Assembly (NCBI GenBank): GCA_003255065.1
Contig: QAOA01002082.1
Coordinates: 479,529 to 543,528 of the forward strand
Source: Cercis canadensis
Taxonomy: Eukaryota; Streptophyta; Magnoliopsida; Fabales; Fabaceae
Length of the DNA: 64,000 nt
Direction of reading: 5' to 3'
Below are positions 22,763 through 34,284 of this stretch, one piece after another. The first letter of the stretch is position 1; every line of letters begins with the position of its first letter. The notes beneath the pieces were generated by a model. It was not told the origin of the DNA and searched no databases. It saw nothing but the letters and a program-made list of their open reading frames with translations. Made by a program: the position numbers and the translations under genes.

Positions 22763-23290
22763 ATATATCAACTGTATACCAAGCGTTTGGTGTGAAAAGT
22801 TAACCTTGTCATGCATCACCATTGAATACAAAGAAGTCTTGCATAAACAAGACCATGTAATTTTTAAGGACGCCATGTTGTTATCTTTTTTTTTTTTCTT
22901 CAATTCTTTTTTATATGAATTTTATTTTATAAACTATATGTGATACAAGCAATATTAAAGTCAACTCCATATATATTTGCATTTAAACTTTCCCTCCATT
23001 TTGTTTTGCTCATTTTACCCTCTTTGAATTCCTTTTTTTTAGAGATTTGACCCCAATTTAGTTTCTGCTCTTTAAAATTAGTTACTGAATAATATATATG
23101 AGAAGAAAAAATATATCTCATTCTTCACATCCATCACAATATATATATATATATTAAACCATTGGAAACTTGAAATTATATATCAACTATATACCAAGCG
23201 TTTGCTGTGAAAAGTTAACCTTGTCATTACCATTTAATGCAAAGAAGTATTGCATAAACATTACCATGTAATTTTTAAGAAATAAATAAT

Positions 23291-23550
23291 TGAGTAAAAT
23301 TATTTTTTAGTCCTTGAAAGATAGAGACGGTGACACTTTAGTCCCTAAAAGATTTTTACCGACACTTTGGTATCTGAAAGATAGTTCCGTTAACCATTTT
23401 AGTTCGCCGCTTGTGTCTGTTAGTGGGGCTTAATGGAAAACGTCACGTGACACGTTAAGTGCTGACATGACTGTTAAATGATGACGTGACACCTTAAAAA
23501 AAATTCTCTCTCATCTCTCATATATCTCTCTCTCTCTCTCTCTCTCTCAA
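23291..23550 (+). repeat. half of a GAGTAAAAT foldback MITE plus (TC)n
   Basis: Starts GAGTAAAATTATTTTTTAG like the elements at 46644 and 49344, but no matching right end is seen. A (TC)n run lies at 23518-23549. Confidence 0.55.
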
Positions 23551-23619
23551 AGTTTCCTTGGTTGTCACTTCCATAGCCACTCACCACCCAAAATTCGGAG
23601 CCCATTAGAAATGCTTGTT

Positions 23620-23920
23620 TATCTTCAAAGTAAGAATCCCTCCATTTAGCCAGATGTTAGCTTCAAAAAACTTTTCTCCCCTCAAGCACTTCAGCATATG
23701 CATGCAATTTTTATCATTCATATTCCTATAAAAATATATGAATGTAAAATTCTGGTTCAACCATGGTTAAACTACTGAACCATAAAGCACTCCCTTCACT
23801 AGTTCAATGACCAGTCCTTTTCTCTCATCCTATTTTCTCTGCTGATCTTGACCTCTGAGCTTTCATCTTCTAATATACTTAGGAAAGCATCGAGTATATC
23901 CTTTGCTGCATCTTTCTTGG
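23620..23920 (-). repeat. left arm of a CYP93-derived inverted repeat
   Basis: About 300 bp that is the reverse complement of 24839-25140 with roughly a dozen differences. It carries the P450 segment coding for ILDAFLSI and the non-P450 tail. The arms are separated by about 918 bp. Confidence 0.88.
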
Positions 23921-24216
23921 TTGATTTCTTTCTTAGGAAGGTAATCGTCGTGAGATGATGATGATTGGTATTGATGAGCCAAGTGGTGGTTTTGAATCTC
24001 TTCCTTGCACTCTTTCTTTATCGAAGAAGATGAGATAAAGGGAAGGTCCTGTTTGGTTGGGAGCGTATTGTCAAAGCTGATTAAACAGTTTGAAGCACAA
24101 CCATAATCCATTATTATTTCTGGGTTTAGCAAGTTTCTGCAAGTGTGGGTTCCATAATAGGTGGTCTTGAACAAAGGAGGCTTGTAGAAAGCAATAGCTG
24201 AGCTGATAGAAAGCAA
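23863..24216 (-). CDS. unrecognised 117-residue frame between the inverted-repeat arms
   Basis: Starts MLSISSAIAFYKPPLFKTTYY; a Ser/Lys/Glu-rich middle (SSSSIKKECKEEIQNHH) follows, and the last 18 or so codons run into the left arm of the repeat. The first 100 codons are unique sequence in this window. I do not recognise the protein. It may be an exon of another gene trapped by the rearrangement, or chance. Confidence 0.25.
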   Translation of the reverse strand: MLSISSAIAFYKPPLFKTTYYGTHTCRNLLNPEIIMDYGCASNCLISFDNTLPTKQDLPFISSSSIKKECKEEIQNHHLAHQYQSSSSHDDYLPKKEINQERCSKGYTRCFPKYIRR

Positions 24217-24360
24217 AGAACCAACAACAAAACATGTGCCCCGAGTTGACTCAGTCTAGCTTTTATTTAGTATGCTTGATTTGGTGCTTTTCATTTTTAG
24301 CTGTAAAGAAGTTGAGTGCTTTATGAATATTAGAGTCTTTTTCTGCTTGCTTTCACAAAC

Positions 24361-24960
24361 TTGCATGCATATGCTGAAGTGCTTAAGGGGAGAAAACTTC
24401 CACATAGAGCTTTTCAGAAGCTCTCAAACCGCTATGGACCTTTGATTCTCCTCTATCTTGGCTCCATTCCTTATGTTATTGTTTCCTCTGCAGAAATAGC
24501 AAAGGAAATCTTAAAAGTCCATGAAGTTTCCTTCTCAAACAGGCCATCAAACGCTGCCATCAGTTATATTACTTATGACGCAGCTGATTTTGCTTTTGCT
24601 CCTTATGGAACATACTGGAAGTTCATGAAGAAACTCTGTATGTCAGAACTTCTGAATGGTCGCATGCTGGATCAACTCCTTCCAATCAGGCTTGAGGAGA
24701 TAAACCATTTTCTACAGATGATTCATCAAAAAGCTCAAGCGGGTGAGGCTGTTGATGTTAGTGGTGAGCTTTTAAGGCTCACATATAGCATCATAATGAG
24801 AATGGCGATAGGCAGAGGTCAAGATCAGAGGTCAGAGGCCAAGAAAGATGCAGCAAATGATATTCTCGATGCTTTCCTAAGTATATTAGAAGATGAAAGC
24901 TCAGAGGTCAAGATCAGCAAAGAAAATAGGATGAAAGAAAAGGACTGGTCATTGAACTAG
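24361..24960 (+). pseudogene. CYP93-like cytochrome P450, truncated
   Basis: Residues 13 onward match the N-terminal third of CYP93-type P450s: HRAFQKLSNRYGPLILLYLG, VSFSNRPSNAAISY, FAPYGTYWKFMKKLCMSELL (the WxxxR-region equivalent), QLLPIRLEEI and LLRLTYSIIMRMAIGR. The N-terminal membrane anchor is absent, and the first dozen residues come from a repeat also found at 25058. After IGR the frame jumps to ILDAFLSILEDESSEVKIS and ends at ENRMKEKDWSLN. The I-helix, ExxR and the heme-binding cysteine loop are missing, so no active enzyme is possible. CYP93 enzymes act on flavonoids and pterocarpans at the ER; the exact subfamily cannot be fixed. Confidence 0.82.
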
Positions 24961-25140
24961 TGAAGGAAGTGCTTTATGGTTCAGTAGTTTTACCATGGTT
25001 GAACCAGAATTTTACATTTATATATTTTTATATGAATATGAATGATAAAAATTGCATGCATATGCTGAAATGCTTGAGGGGAGAAAAGTTTTTTGAAGCT
25101 AACATCTTGCTAAATGGCGGGATTCTTACTTTGAAGATAA
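24839..25140 (+). repeat. right arm of the CYP93-derived inverted repeat
   Basis: Overlaps the 3' end of the P450 fragment and continues past its stop codon. It pairs with 23620-23920. A third, direct copy is at 19105-19393. Confidence 0.88.
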
Positions 25141-25312
25141 GGGGGGCTTTAACTGACCCCATGTAAAAATGGGGCTAAACAACCCCATCCTAGTTAGACC
25201 AATTTAGTTATAAGAAGTGTTTTGATAGTGGGACCCACATATTTACTTAACCTACTATAGGCAAAATTTCTATTTATTACAAATNACGAATCAAAGATAA
25301 GTCATTTTGCAA

Positions 25313-25951
25313 GGCTTATTCACCACCAAAATGCAGTTTTAAAAAAAAAAGTTATATTTTTTAGTAGTTCAAAAACTATTTTCCAAAAATATGTATTTTT
25401 AAATAAAATAATAAACAATAAATGGAATCCCGCTACTCCAAAATGAGCAGCTTCCTTGAAGTCCCACATTAAGAGCTATAACCACTTCATCTTCTTTCCT
25501 CTTTCTTTTATTTTGGGATAGCAGTTTCATGAAGATCCTACTAGTTTTGAAATAGCGGGACTTTCTCATTATTCACGTGTTACAAACTTTTTAGAGATTT
25601 TAATAGATGCAATTGATGGTTTCATCTTTCTTCTATTTTTTAATTGATGGACGGTCTAGCTATTCTAATAGCGGTTTAATGAAGATCCCGTTATTTTCAA
25701 AAGAACGGGACTTTCTTGTTATCCATGTGTTGCAAACTTTTCAAGAATTTTAACATGATTGATGGTGGATCCCGCTATTCTAATGCAGCGGGACTTCAAG
25801 GAAGCTACTCTTTTTGGAGTAGCGGGACTTTGTTTGTTGTTTTGTTGTTTATTATTTTATTTAAAATTACCCATTTTTTATAAATAGTTTTTGAACTACC
25901 CAAAAAAACATAATTTTTTTTTAAAAACTATATTTTTGCAGTCAATAAGCC
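25313..25951. mobile_element. non-autonomous MULE-like element, copy in unit 2
   Basis: 639-bp sister of 15995-16896 with the same 10-bp duplication CATTTTGCAA (25303-25312 and 25952-25961). It lies in the same position upstream of a type B gene, so it was copied with the block. Confidence 0.82.
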
Positions 25952-26678
25952 CATTTTGCAATGGTGTGACCAGCATATAAAATTGAAGATTACACTCAAC
26001 CTTAATGCACATTCAATAAAATAATGTTGGAAAAATTAAATCAAATTGAAAATCTAATTGTCATATAGTTTCAAACTACGTGCGCTAAATTAGATCAAAA
26101 TTAAAGATCTTATCTAATTTTCAAAATTTAATTTTTTATTAACTTAACAAAAACAATCTGATATGTACAAGGCATATCAGTCAGACAAGAAGTCTATCTA
26201 AAAAAAATAGTTAAATAACATTACTCTATCTGAATTTATGTGATAGAGATCACATTATTATGCATATATCCAACAACTATCTTTCAATTCGGAAGAGAAA
26301 AAACTCTGGTTCAGTAAAGCATACTCTTAATTACAAGGACCGGTGGCCTGGTCTCCTCATCCGGTCTACTCTTAATTTAAAAAAAAAAAATAGTAAACAC
26401 GCGCTAGAATGGACGAGGTCAAAGTGTCAAAGAAGTTATAGTACACGTAAACGTACCCAATCCTGGTCAAATATTGGCCATAAGCAATTGCAAAGTGGCA
26501 GCATGTATCGTACACGATTTGTAAGTTTCATCAATTGGTCAATCAATTGAACATGCTAAGCTGCTTCATGGGAAAATAATTGAAATGTTCTCGAGTTTGA
26601 TTTTTCTTCACATAAAAGTCAAGTAGACATAACAATCGACAATTCTACGATGATATCCCAAGATCATGCATGGAATAC

Positions 26679-26686
26679 TATAAAAG
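26679..26686 (+). promoter_or_regulatory. TATA box of type B gene 2
   Basis: TATAAAAG, 63 bases before the ATG at 26749, as in the sister gene. Confidence 0.7.
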
Positions 26687-26748
26687 GATAGTCATGGAGG
26701 AATAATGGCCATGTATGTTATATGAGCAATAACTAAATAGCCGCAAAG

Positions 26749-27102
26749 ATGGATCAAGGTTTCACGATATTTATCATAGTATTTGCCTGCATGTTCGCCC
26801 TAGCTGTCATATCGAGTCTTTTATGCCGACAAAGCCATCTCCGACCAGCGTTTGGTAGTGGTGCTGCTCATGCTCACCACCACCATTTTGGCGGTGGAGT
26901 AATGGGTGGAATCATAGTAGATGGAGGTGCCAGTACTGGTGGTGGTGGAGGAGGAGGAGGGTTAGATGGAGGTGCCGGTGCTGGTGCTGGTGGAGGAGGA
27001 GGAGGGGGTTGTGGTGGTGGTGGTGGCGTCGGAGGAGGAGGAGGGGGTTGCGGTGGAGGTGGTGGAGGAGGAGGTGGTGGTGGTGGTGGTGGTGCTTGTT
27101 GA
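26749..27102 (+). CDS. type B small membrane-anchored Gly/Cys-rich protein, long copy
   Basis: 117 residues. The first 60 are almost identical to the protein at 17706: helix FTIFIIVFACMFALAVISSL, then the HAHHHHF cluster and GGGVMGGIIVDGG. The glycine tract is longer and carries an added STGGGG...LDGGAGAGAG part before the spaced CGGGG blocks and the final GGAC. It has the same promoter layout and 3' flank as the sister gene. Conservation of the anchor and His cluster, with length change confined to the Gly tract, argues for a translated gene. Function unknown. Confidence 0.75.
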   Translation: MDQGFTIFIIVFACMFALAVISSLLCRQSHLRPAFGSGAAHAHHHHFGGGVMGGIIVDGGASTGGGGGGGGLDGGAGAGAGGGGGGGCGGGGGVGGGGGGCGGGGGGGGGGGGGGAC

Positions 27103-28130
27103 AATGAATCAAGTCGATATATCAAGTTATATGTAAATTTTGACATATATTTTGATCAAGTTTCAATTTTAGGCTCAGTTGCACCGAAACATGAAGATTG
27201 ACAGCATACCCATTTCAGAGACATCTCTGAAACGTGAAACACATGTCTTTGAAAGAAATGTCTCCCCATTTTATTTTTTTATTCGAAATGTCATAATTCT
27301 ATCCACTTTGCATTTTGGCAGCTGTAGTTGTTGAACTTCTGCTAGTTTTGTTTCTTCTCAATACTATTTTTTAATAATTTTTTTATTTTCTTCAATTAGT
27401 ATAGGCTTCAATTTAATTTATACATTATAATTTTAATTAATCATTTAAAATATATTTTTAACGATTCAAATTTTAATAATGCATCTAACAAATTTGAAAA
27501 ATAATGAGAATTAAATTTTAGGTTTATCATTTTTCTGTGACTTTTTGTGATAGTCTAATTAGATTTAGTATTTGTTCATATAAATCTTCGTCTTTTGTCA
27601 AGAAAAAGTGATAAATATTTAAGTAGAGACACAAAAAATTGGGATATTGTTAGAGATAATTGGGACCTACTTAATGTGGCGTACCCGTACCTCTATTTTT
27701 TAAAAAGTGACGTACCAGCGTTTTGTATCCGTACCCGTGCTACATAGGTTTTAAGGTATAAGAAACATATATATACCATGACATTTCAATTGTGATGTAA
27801 CATTTAAAAGTCTAAGTAACATATATATAATTTTGAGTAAATGATTGGTCATGTTCCAAACTTTATAGTCATGAAAGGAAAAAAATTGTTGGTCATTAAG
27901 TTCTAACCAACTCAAGGGTCATCCACTGGTCCAACCAAATTGACATGCGAATTGCATGCGAAGCAGCTTCTCGGTTCCCATGGAAAATTATTCAAAACGT
28001 CTCCAAAAGTTTGAGTTCTCTCCTCATGAACTCAAGCATATATAACAATTTTATCTTTAAAATGGAATACTATGAAAGTAGCCTTTGAGATTTAATGAGC
28101 TTGTGTGTGAGAGACGAAATATATAGCTGC
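27103..28130. other. type B 3' region and type C upstream flank
   Basis: Duplicate of 18010-19080 and the type C upstream region; no separate gene seen. Confidence 0.7.
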
Positions 28131-28135
28131 AGAGA

Positions 28136-28196
28136 TGAATCAATCTATGATGATATTTCTCATAGCACCTGGTTGCATGTACGCCATCTTTGCTAT
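28136..28196 (+). pseudogene. type C gene, cut at a contig join
   Basis: The first 20 codons (MNQSMMIFLIAPGCMYAIFA) are followed by an N at 28197, where the sequence restarts in the upstream flank of the next copy. It may be the same locus as 28620 read twice. Confidence 0.6.
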
Positions 28197-28619
28197 NATG
28201 TACCGGCATTTCGTGCCTGTACCTGTGCTATATAGGTTTTAAGGTATAAGAAACATATATATACCATGACATTTCAATTGTGATTTAACATTTAAAAGTC
28301 TAAGTAACATATATATAATTTTGAGTAAATGATTGGTCATGTTCCAAACTTTATCGTCATGAAAGGAAAAAAAATGTTGGTCATTAAGTTCTAACCAACT
28401 CAAGGGTCATCCACTGGTCCAACCAAATTGACACGCGAATTGCGAAGCGGCTTCTCGGTTCCCATGGAAAATTATTTCAAAACGTCTCCAAAAGTTTGAG
28501 TTCTCTCCTCATGAACTCAAATATATATAACAATTTTATCTTTAAAATGGAATACTATGAAAGTAGCCTTTGAGATTTAATGAGCTTGTGTGTGAGAGAC
28601 GAAATATATAGCTGCAGAG

Positions 28620-28758
28620 ATGAATCAATCTATAATGATATTTCTCGTAGCACCTGGTTGCATGTACCGCCATCTTTGCTATCTTGGGTTTATTCTGCCT
28701 TGGGAGAGACGGTGGTGGTGGTGACGACGACAGTGGTGGTGGTGGTGGTGCCTGTTGA
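28620..28758 (+). pseudogene. type C gene with a one-base frameshift
   Basis: Starts MNQSIMIFLVAPGCMY, then an extra C near 28668 shifts the frame and gives an early stop. In the shifted frame the sequence goes on as the family does, through a Gly-rich stretch to a final GGGGGAC and TGA at 28756-28758. It is either a recent pseudogene or a base-calling error. Confidence 0.65.
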
Positions 28759-28789
28759 TATACCAAGAGGACATATCAAGACGTGGGTT

Positions 28790-29640
28790 GTTTTGGTCCA
28801 TATATATATGAGTACAACATTTATGTATTGCATCTCATTCTTGGTTTTTTCTTTAGGAATCGTGTCTATCAAAAACATTTATGTAGGAACAAACAAGCCA
28901 AAGGGATCCAAAAACATTCTTGTCATACGCAAAGTAAAAAAATTGGAAACATTTTTTTTTCACTAAAAAACAATTGAAAACAAAAAAATCTAAACCAAAA
29001 AATGCAGCCAGAAAATTTGTGGTGGGTACCAGGACGGGGCTATTATCGGGCTTAGGCTGCAAAATTTTGGCCCAAAATATTTGGTCCAACCTTCTTTTCA
29101 GGCTTGGTCAAAAGCCTAACATAGCCTGTTCAAAACAGAAAATATTATACAAAAATTCAAAATTGCATGTTAATGGGCCAATAGGCAGACTTAGGCCCAT
29201 CCATTTCAGACGGTGCAGGCTTAAGCCGAAAGGAGGCCCAACAACTAGGTTGTACTTGGGCTTATCAGTCAGGCCTACTTTTCCATGAGGAAACCTGGCC
29301 CAAGATTGTTTCCGCCACTCACTTCACCTCTCATCCCCTAAAAAATTCAAACCCAACTATTTCCTTTCTGAATATAATATTACACAAAATCAAGGCCCTC
29401 GTAAGTTTTGCATAGAATGAGTGATCGAGTTCCATCAACTATGAGTTTTCAACAAATATAAGAGAACTCTACAAAGAGGGCCACTGATCAAACATATTGG
29501 AAGTTCAGCAGTCTACCTGATATTGATGGAAGTGTGTGCACATGACTTAACAATCAACAAGAACATTCAAGAACTTCATTCTGTAAGAAAAAGAGAAGCC
29601 CATGTTCACAGATGACATGCGTAAGAGGAAAAAGCTCAGA
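28790..29640. repeat. GGCCCA-rich dispersed segment downstream of type C genes
   Basis: 29030-29290 and 34420-34560 share GCATGTTAATGGGCCAATAGGCAGAC and several GGCCCA words. 20450-20578 shares the first part. No gene. 29350-29530 matches 34650-34820, which is the region downstream of the intact UPRT gene. Confidence 0.7.
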
Positions 29641-31753
29641 GATGTTGGATTATATATACCTGTTACCAGCATAGGATCAACCACAAATACTTTAGATCCT
29701 TCCGGAAATTTCTCAGGTAATCTAGAAATTATATACAGAAATGTGAGATGAAAGTCGCTCCAACATTGACAAGTAACAAGCAAAAGCAATAGAAAAAGGT
29801 CTTCTTATTTAAAAAAAAAAAAAAAACAATGCATCTCTTTCTATTACACGTTACTTACTTGTTATGAGATAGATAGTTGGCTGAAGTGTTTCCTCATCTC
29901 TGCTTATTCCTTTTTCAATTCAGAAAGAAAAAGGATATAACATTATTATTCAAATTGAGAAACTGATGAGATGAGCTTTTAGTTTAAAGAACAAGTAGAT
30001 CAACAAAACTTAAAATCAAGTGTAGTTTTAACATGTGCTCAACATATCAAACGGAACTATAGGACATAGACATAAAGATAAGTAAAAGCAGACAGTTTTG
30101 CTCAAATTCATGATTTCTGGATGTGTGTGTGTCAATTTTAGCCTTCAAATTACAAGATATACAATAGTTGAGCATCTTGACTTTGTTAACTACAAGTCTG
30201 AATCTATCCTTACCCAAATGATATGTTTTTGTTGCTGGCAAGATTGATGCTGCATGTTCTGCAAGAGCTAGACCAGCCCTCAAGATTGGAATGACCTGAA
30301 AAATTAGAAACAGATTCAGGTGATAGGTTGCACAAAAGCACTACAGAACAAAAAGGGACTAAACTTATTTTCTTATAAAGTTAATAACGAACAAATATAT
30401 AAGTAAATAAACATTTTTAACAATATGATACTAACAGCCACAGGCTCCCTCGGATCTATGAACTCGACTGAGGCAACACCCATCGGTGACTGAATTTCTC
30501 CTGCAACAGTAGGCGGAAAGCAATGAAGGAAAATAATATATTAGTGGAAGAGAAATAACCCAAAAAAGATCAAATGCGTCAAAATCTCATGTCTTTCAAA
30601 AAGGCAGGACTCCATTTCTTTAGGAGGTTAAAAAAAAAAATTCAAGAAAACAGTATATAAACTGAAAGCAAAGAATAAAACCAAAGGCCAGTACAACAGG
30701 AAGCGTATATTGAGTGGGAGCCATTGTGCGGATATTCTGACTAGCTGATAGCAGAAAGTATGACAAGAAACCAGGGTTAATTAATACCATGGTCGAAACT
30801 TCTAGTTATTGACGAGCTCCAGATTCTTGAATCATTGTTTTTGGGTTTTTTCTTTTGAAGGGAGGTGGAATTGGCCAACTAAACTAGGTTAAACTCAACA
30901 TACACCTAAAATCAATATTTTGACAGACTTGGATAGAGAGAGTAAAATTTGGACAACTATACTTGAGGTATCAGAAAGCAGTTTAACTTATTTCCCTCTT
31001 TCATGGTTTGGTGGCTTAATCTCTCATGCTTTTAACATAGAAACCAGATTACAAATCATACTCTAGGACAGAGCCATTTGAAGGGAAAGATAATGCACAG
31101 AACATGATAATTTAACTACTTATGAGGCAAATGCAGTACGAAACAGCAACTAACCAACCAATCCTTTGAAGCTTCATACATTAGTAGCGTTCCCAACTCA
31201 GCCATTGCATTTTCTACAACATTAGAAGCCAAAAGTGTATAAATCAACCATCATGATCAGGACTTTACAAGTCAATTCTGCTCAGGGAAGTCAAAACTCC
31301 GAATTATCAACCAACCGTACTAAAAGAACCATAGCTTTGGTGGTTTGTGCAGTAACAAATTTCACCAACTAAATGCACCTAAAGCATAAGAGGGTTGAAA
31401 GACTATATAGGGCATTATTCTATAAGGCTACCCAAAACTAATAAGGAAGTAATTCTTTAGCTAAAAGAAGTGAGAGTGAGGTGCTCAGTTCATTGTTAAT
31501 GAAGTTAAAGAAGCAATTTCCACGGTAATTGAAGTCAACAAAATGGATCAAAAACAGAAATTGTTACTTACTAAAGATAGGACAAGGAGTCAGTTCGTTC
31601 CTCAGAACTGAAACCCAGTGCTTGATCAAAGGGTGTGGAGGCACGTACACCTTCAAAAATCAAACCCATTAAACATAATTATCAACCAATGAAAGCTAAT
31701 TTAAACTATTGACATTCTTTCTGAGGAACCAAACAGACTATAAATCACAAACC
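29531..31753 (-). pseudogene. UPRT pseudogene 2 (exons 3-8)
   Basis: Contains the equivalents of exon 8 (LPEKFPEGSKVFVVDPMLVTG, near 29660-29717), exon 7 (near 29865-29920, with a 2-base insertion), exon 6 (VIPILRAGLALAEHAASILP, near 30215-30297), exon 5 (near 30435-30512), exon 4 (near 31165-31225) and exon 3 (near 31580-31660). The last four exons are deleted: at about 29540 the sequence jumps from downstream flank to the intron before exon 8. Exons 1-2 are replaced by a glycine-rich gene tail at 31754. It cannot encode a working enzyme. Confidence 0.88.
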
Positions 31754-31839
31754 TCTGTGGTGGAGGAGGAGGTGGAGGTGGAGGGTGTGGTGGTGGTGGA
31801 GGTGGAGGGTATGGTGGTGGCGGCGGAGGTGGCTGTTGA
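31754..31839 (+). pseudogene. glycine-rich gene tail fused to UPRT debris (copy 2)
   Basis: Joined to UPRT intron sequence at the same point as 21493 (CACAAACCTCT then GTGGTGGAGG). It encodes about 28 Gly-rich codons with one Cys and ends GGC and TGA, followed by the type A 3' flank. Confidence 0.75.
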
Positions 31840-32079
31840 CATGCATGAAAGTCGAGCAGTAATATTGATATCCTTTCGCAGCTTCATTATTGGTAGATTA
31901 ATTAACCGCTGTGTAAACAAATTAAGGACGCCTTGTTGTTATCTTTTTTTTTTTTTTATCTGAATTTGATTTTGTAAACTATATGTAATACAATTAATAT
32001 TACGGTCAACTCCATATTTGCATTTAAACTCTCTATTTTGTTTTGCTCTTTGAATTCCTTTCTTTCTAGACTCGACTCC

Positions 32080-34280
32080 AATTTAGTGAGTCTAACATAG
32101 GTAACTATTAGTGAGCTCGACACCACTTGTGAGGCCCAGTTAGCACATGGCGTGAAGTGGTAGACATAGTTCCAAATGCAATTGATTATACATATTCTTT
32201 TTATATGAATGTATACAATATACATATAAACATTCAATATAACATCTTTTTGTAGCATTTTTATTTTTATATGGTGAATGCTAAGTTACCTTTCTCTTTG
32301 GGAGGAGTTTTGAGTGTCTAATAGAATTAACATTGTGATTTTGGTATCATTACAAAAAATTCAATCACCAATATCATTCAAATATCAAAACAATTGATAT
32401 AATTTAAGTTTAACATGATATAAGATAATCAACAGAATTTAAATATATTTTTTTGACACATTTTTTTGTATCGTAACATTTATATATGCATTTCCATTTT
32501 TTACGCAACATATTGTTTTGTTATGTACGAGAGGTACGTATTTGGAGTTTTTGTTATAACCAGAAATTAGAAGCACAACATTTAATACTTCTATACATAA
32601 ATTCTCTCAATTGAAATTAAAAGCACTTTTCTCAAGTTATTTGGCTAAACGCAAAGCTGCTTCTTCTAAATAGAAATTCTCGCAAAACTTATTCTTAAGA
32701 CAACAGGAATACTACAACTTGGCCAAACATAACCTTTGCTTATATGTGTCAGAACATGAACTTATTCTATAAATGAAGGATTGGAGTTATCAAAGAATCA
32801 AAGATAAAGTAGTCATTTTGCAATACCGGTTTATATGATCAGCATATGTATATAGTTGTTTAATTTATCTTCTAAAAATTAACATAATAGGATGTTGTGA
32901 ATTTATAACCTATATTAATTAAGTTGGCACCACTAGATTTGGCACATAGCACAAGAAACAATGGTAACTGTGCCACATAGAATTGGGTTATATAACCCCA
33001 TATTTTTGCCTGGGGTAAATTAAAGGCCCCCATCAAGTTATATGTAATTCTTGACATATATTTCGATCAGGTTTTAGTTTTAGGCTCGGTTGCTTCAAAA
33101 CGTGAAGATTGACAGCGTACCCATTTCGGAGACGTCTCCAAACGTGAAACGCGTGCCTTTGAAGGAAACGTCTCCCTTTTTTTTTTTATTCGAAATGTCA
33201 TCATTCCATGCTGCTTTGCATTTTGGCAGCTGCAGTTGCTGAACTTTTGCTAGTTTCGTTTCTTCTCAATACTATTTTTTAATAATTTTTTTATTTTCTT
33301 CAATTAGTACATGTTTTAATTTAATTTATACATTATAACTTTAATTAATCATTTAAAATATATTTTTAACGATTCAAATTTTAATGTATCTAACAAATTT
33401 GAAAAATAATGAGAATTAAATTTTGGGTTTATCATTTTTATGTGACTTTTTGTGATGGTCTAATTAGATTTAGTATTTGTTCATATAAATCTTCGTCTTT
33501 TGTCAATAAAAAGTGATAAATATTTAAGTGGAGACACCAAAAATTGAGATATTGTTGGAGATAATTGAGAACTATTTGATGGAGGTGATAGTCTTGAAGT
33601 TGCTAGCTTATCACTTGATGAATTTGAGATGGAAACTGTAATAATTGGTGATGTTGGTGATGAAAATGATGAAATTGATAGTGTTAAGAGTTAAATTTTG
33701 ATTGATGATTTGTACTTTGAGTTAATACTTATTAGTTGTTACTTATTTGTTAAGGATTAATAGTTGATATTTTTAATATTTGGAGAATTTTAAGATTTTT
33801 CATTCTATTTGATATATATATATATGACGTGACGTACCTATACTTTTATTTTTTTTTAAATGTCGTATTAACATTTTGTACCCGTACCCGTGCTACACAG
33901 ATTTTACGATATCAGAAACATATATATACCATGACATTTCAATTGTGATGTAACATTTAAAAAGTCTAAGTAACATATATATAATTTTGAGTAAATGATT
34001 GGTCATGTTCCAAACTTTATCGTCATGAAAGGAAAAAATTGTTGGTCATTAAGTTCTAACCAACTCAAGGGTCATCCACTGGTCCAACCAAATTGACATG
34101 CGAATTGCGAAGCAGCTTCTCGGTTCCCATGGAAAATTATTTCAAAACGTTTCCAAAAGTTTGAGTTCTCTCCTCATGAACTCAAGCATATATAACAATT
34201 TTATCTTTAGAATGGAATACTATGAAAGTAGCCTTTGAGATTTAATGAGCTTGTGTGAGAGAGACGAAATATATAACTGC
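32080..34280. other. rearranged intergenic DNA of the duplicated block
   Basis: 32090-32925 matches 10250-11070 (type A upstream). 32926-33030 is a probable MITE half ending GGCCCCC. 33031-33580 matches the type B 3' flank, although no type B gene is present here. 33600-34280 matches the type C upstream flank. No gene. Confidence 0.75.
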
Positions 34281-34284
34281 AGAG

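Larger units (their letters stand above)
21630..23280 (+). repeat. three tandem copies of a type A 3'-flank block
   Basis: Three head-to-tail blocks start TAAGGACGCC/TAAGGATGCC near 21631, 22244 and 22866. Each holds the T-rich run, an AT microsatellite and TATATCAACTATATACCAAGCG. The first two contain a SINE; the third and the related site at 12690 do not. Confidence 0.85.

Noticed and set aside
26874..27146. Long proline-rich minus-strand frames opposite the type B genes (also 17831-18280)
   Set aside because: They are the antisense of GGT/GGA glycine codons and have no independent start, promoter or conservation; the plus-strand frame has a TATA box and a conserved anchor.
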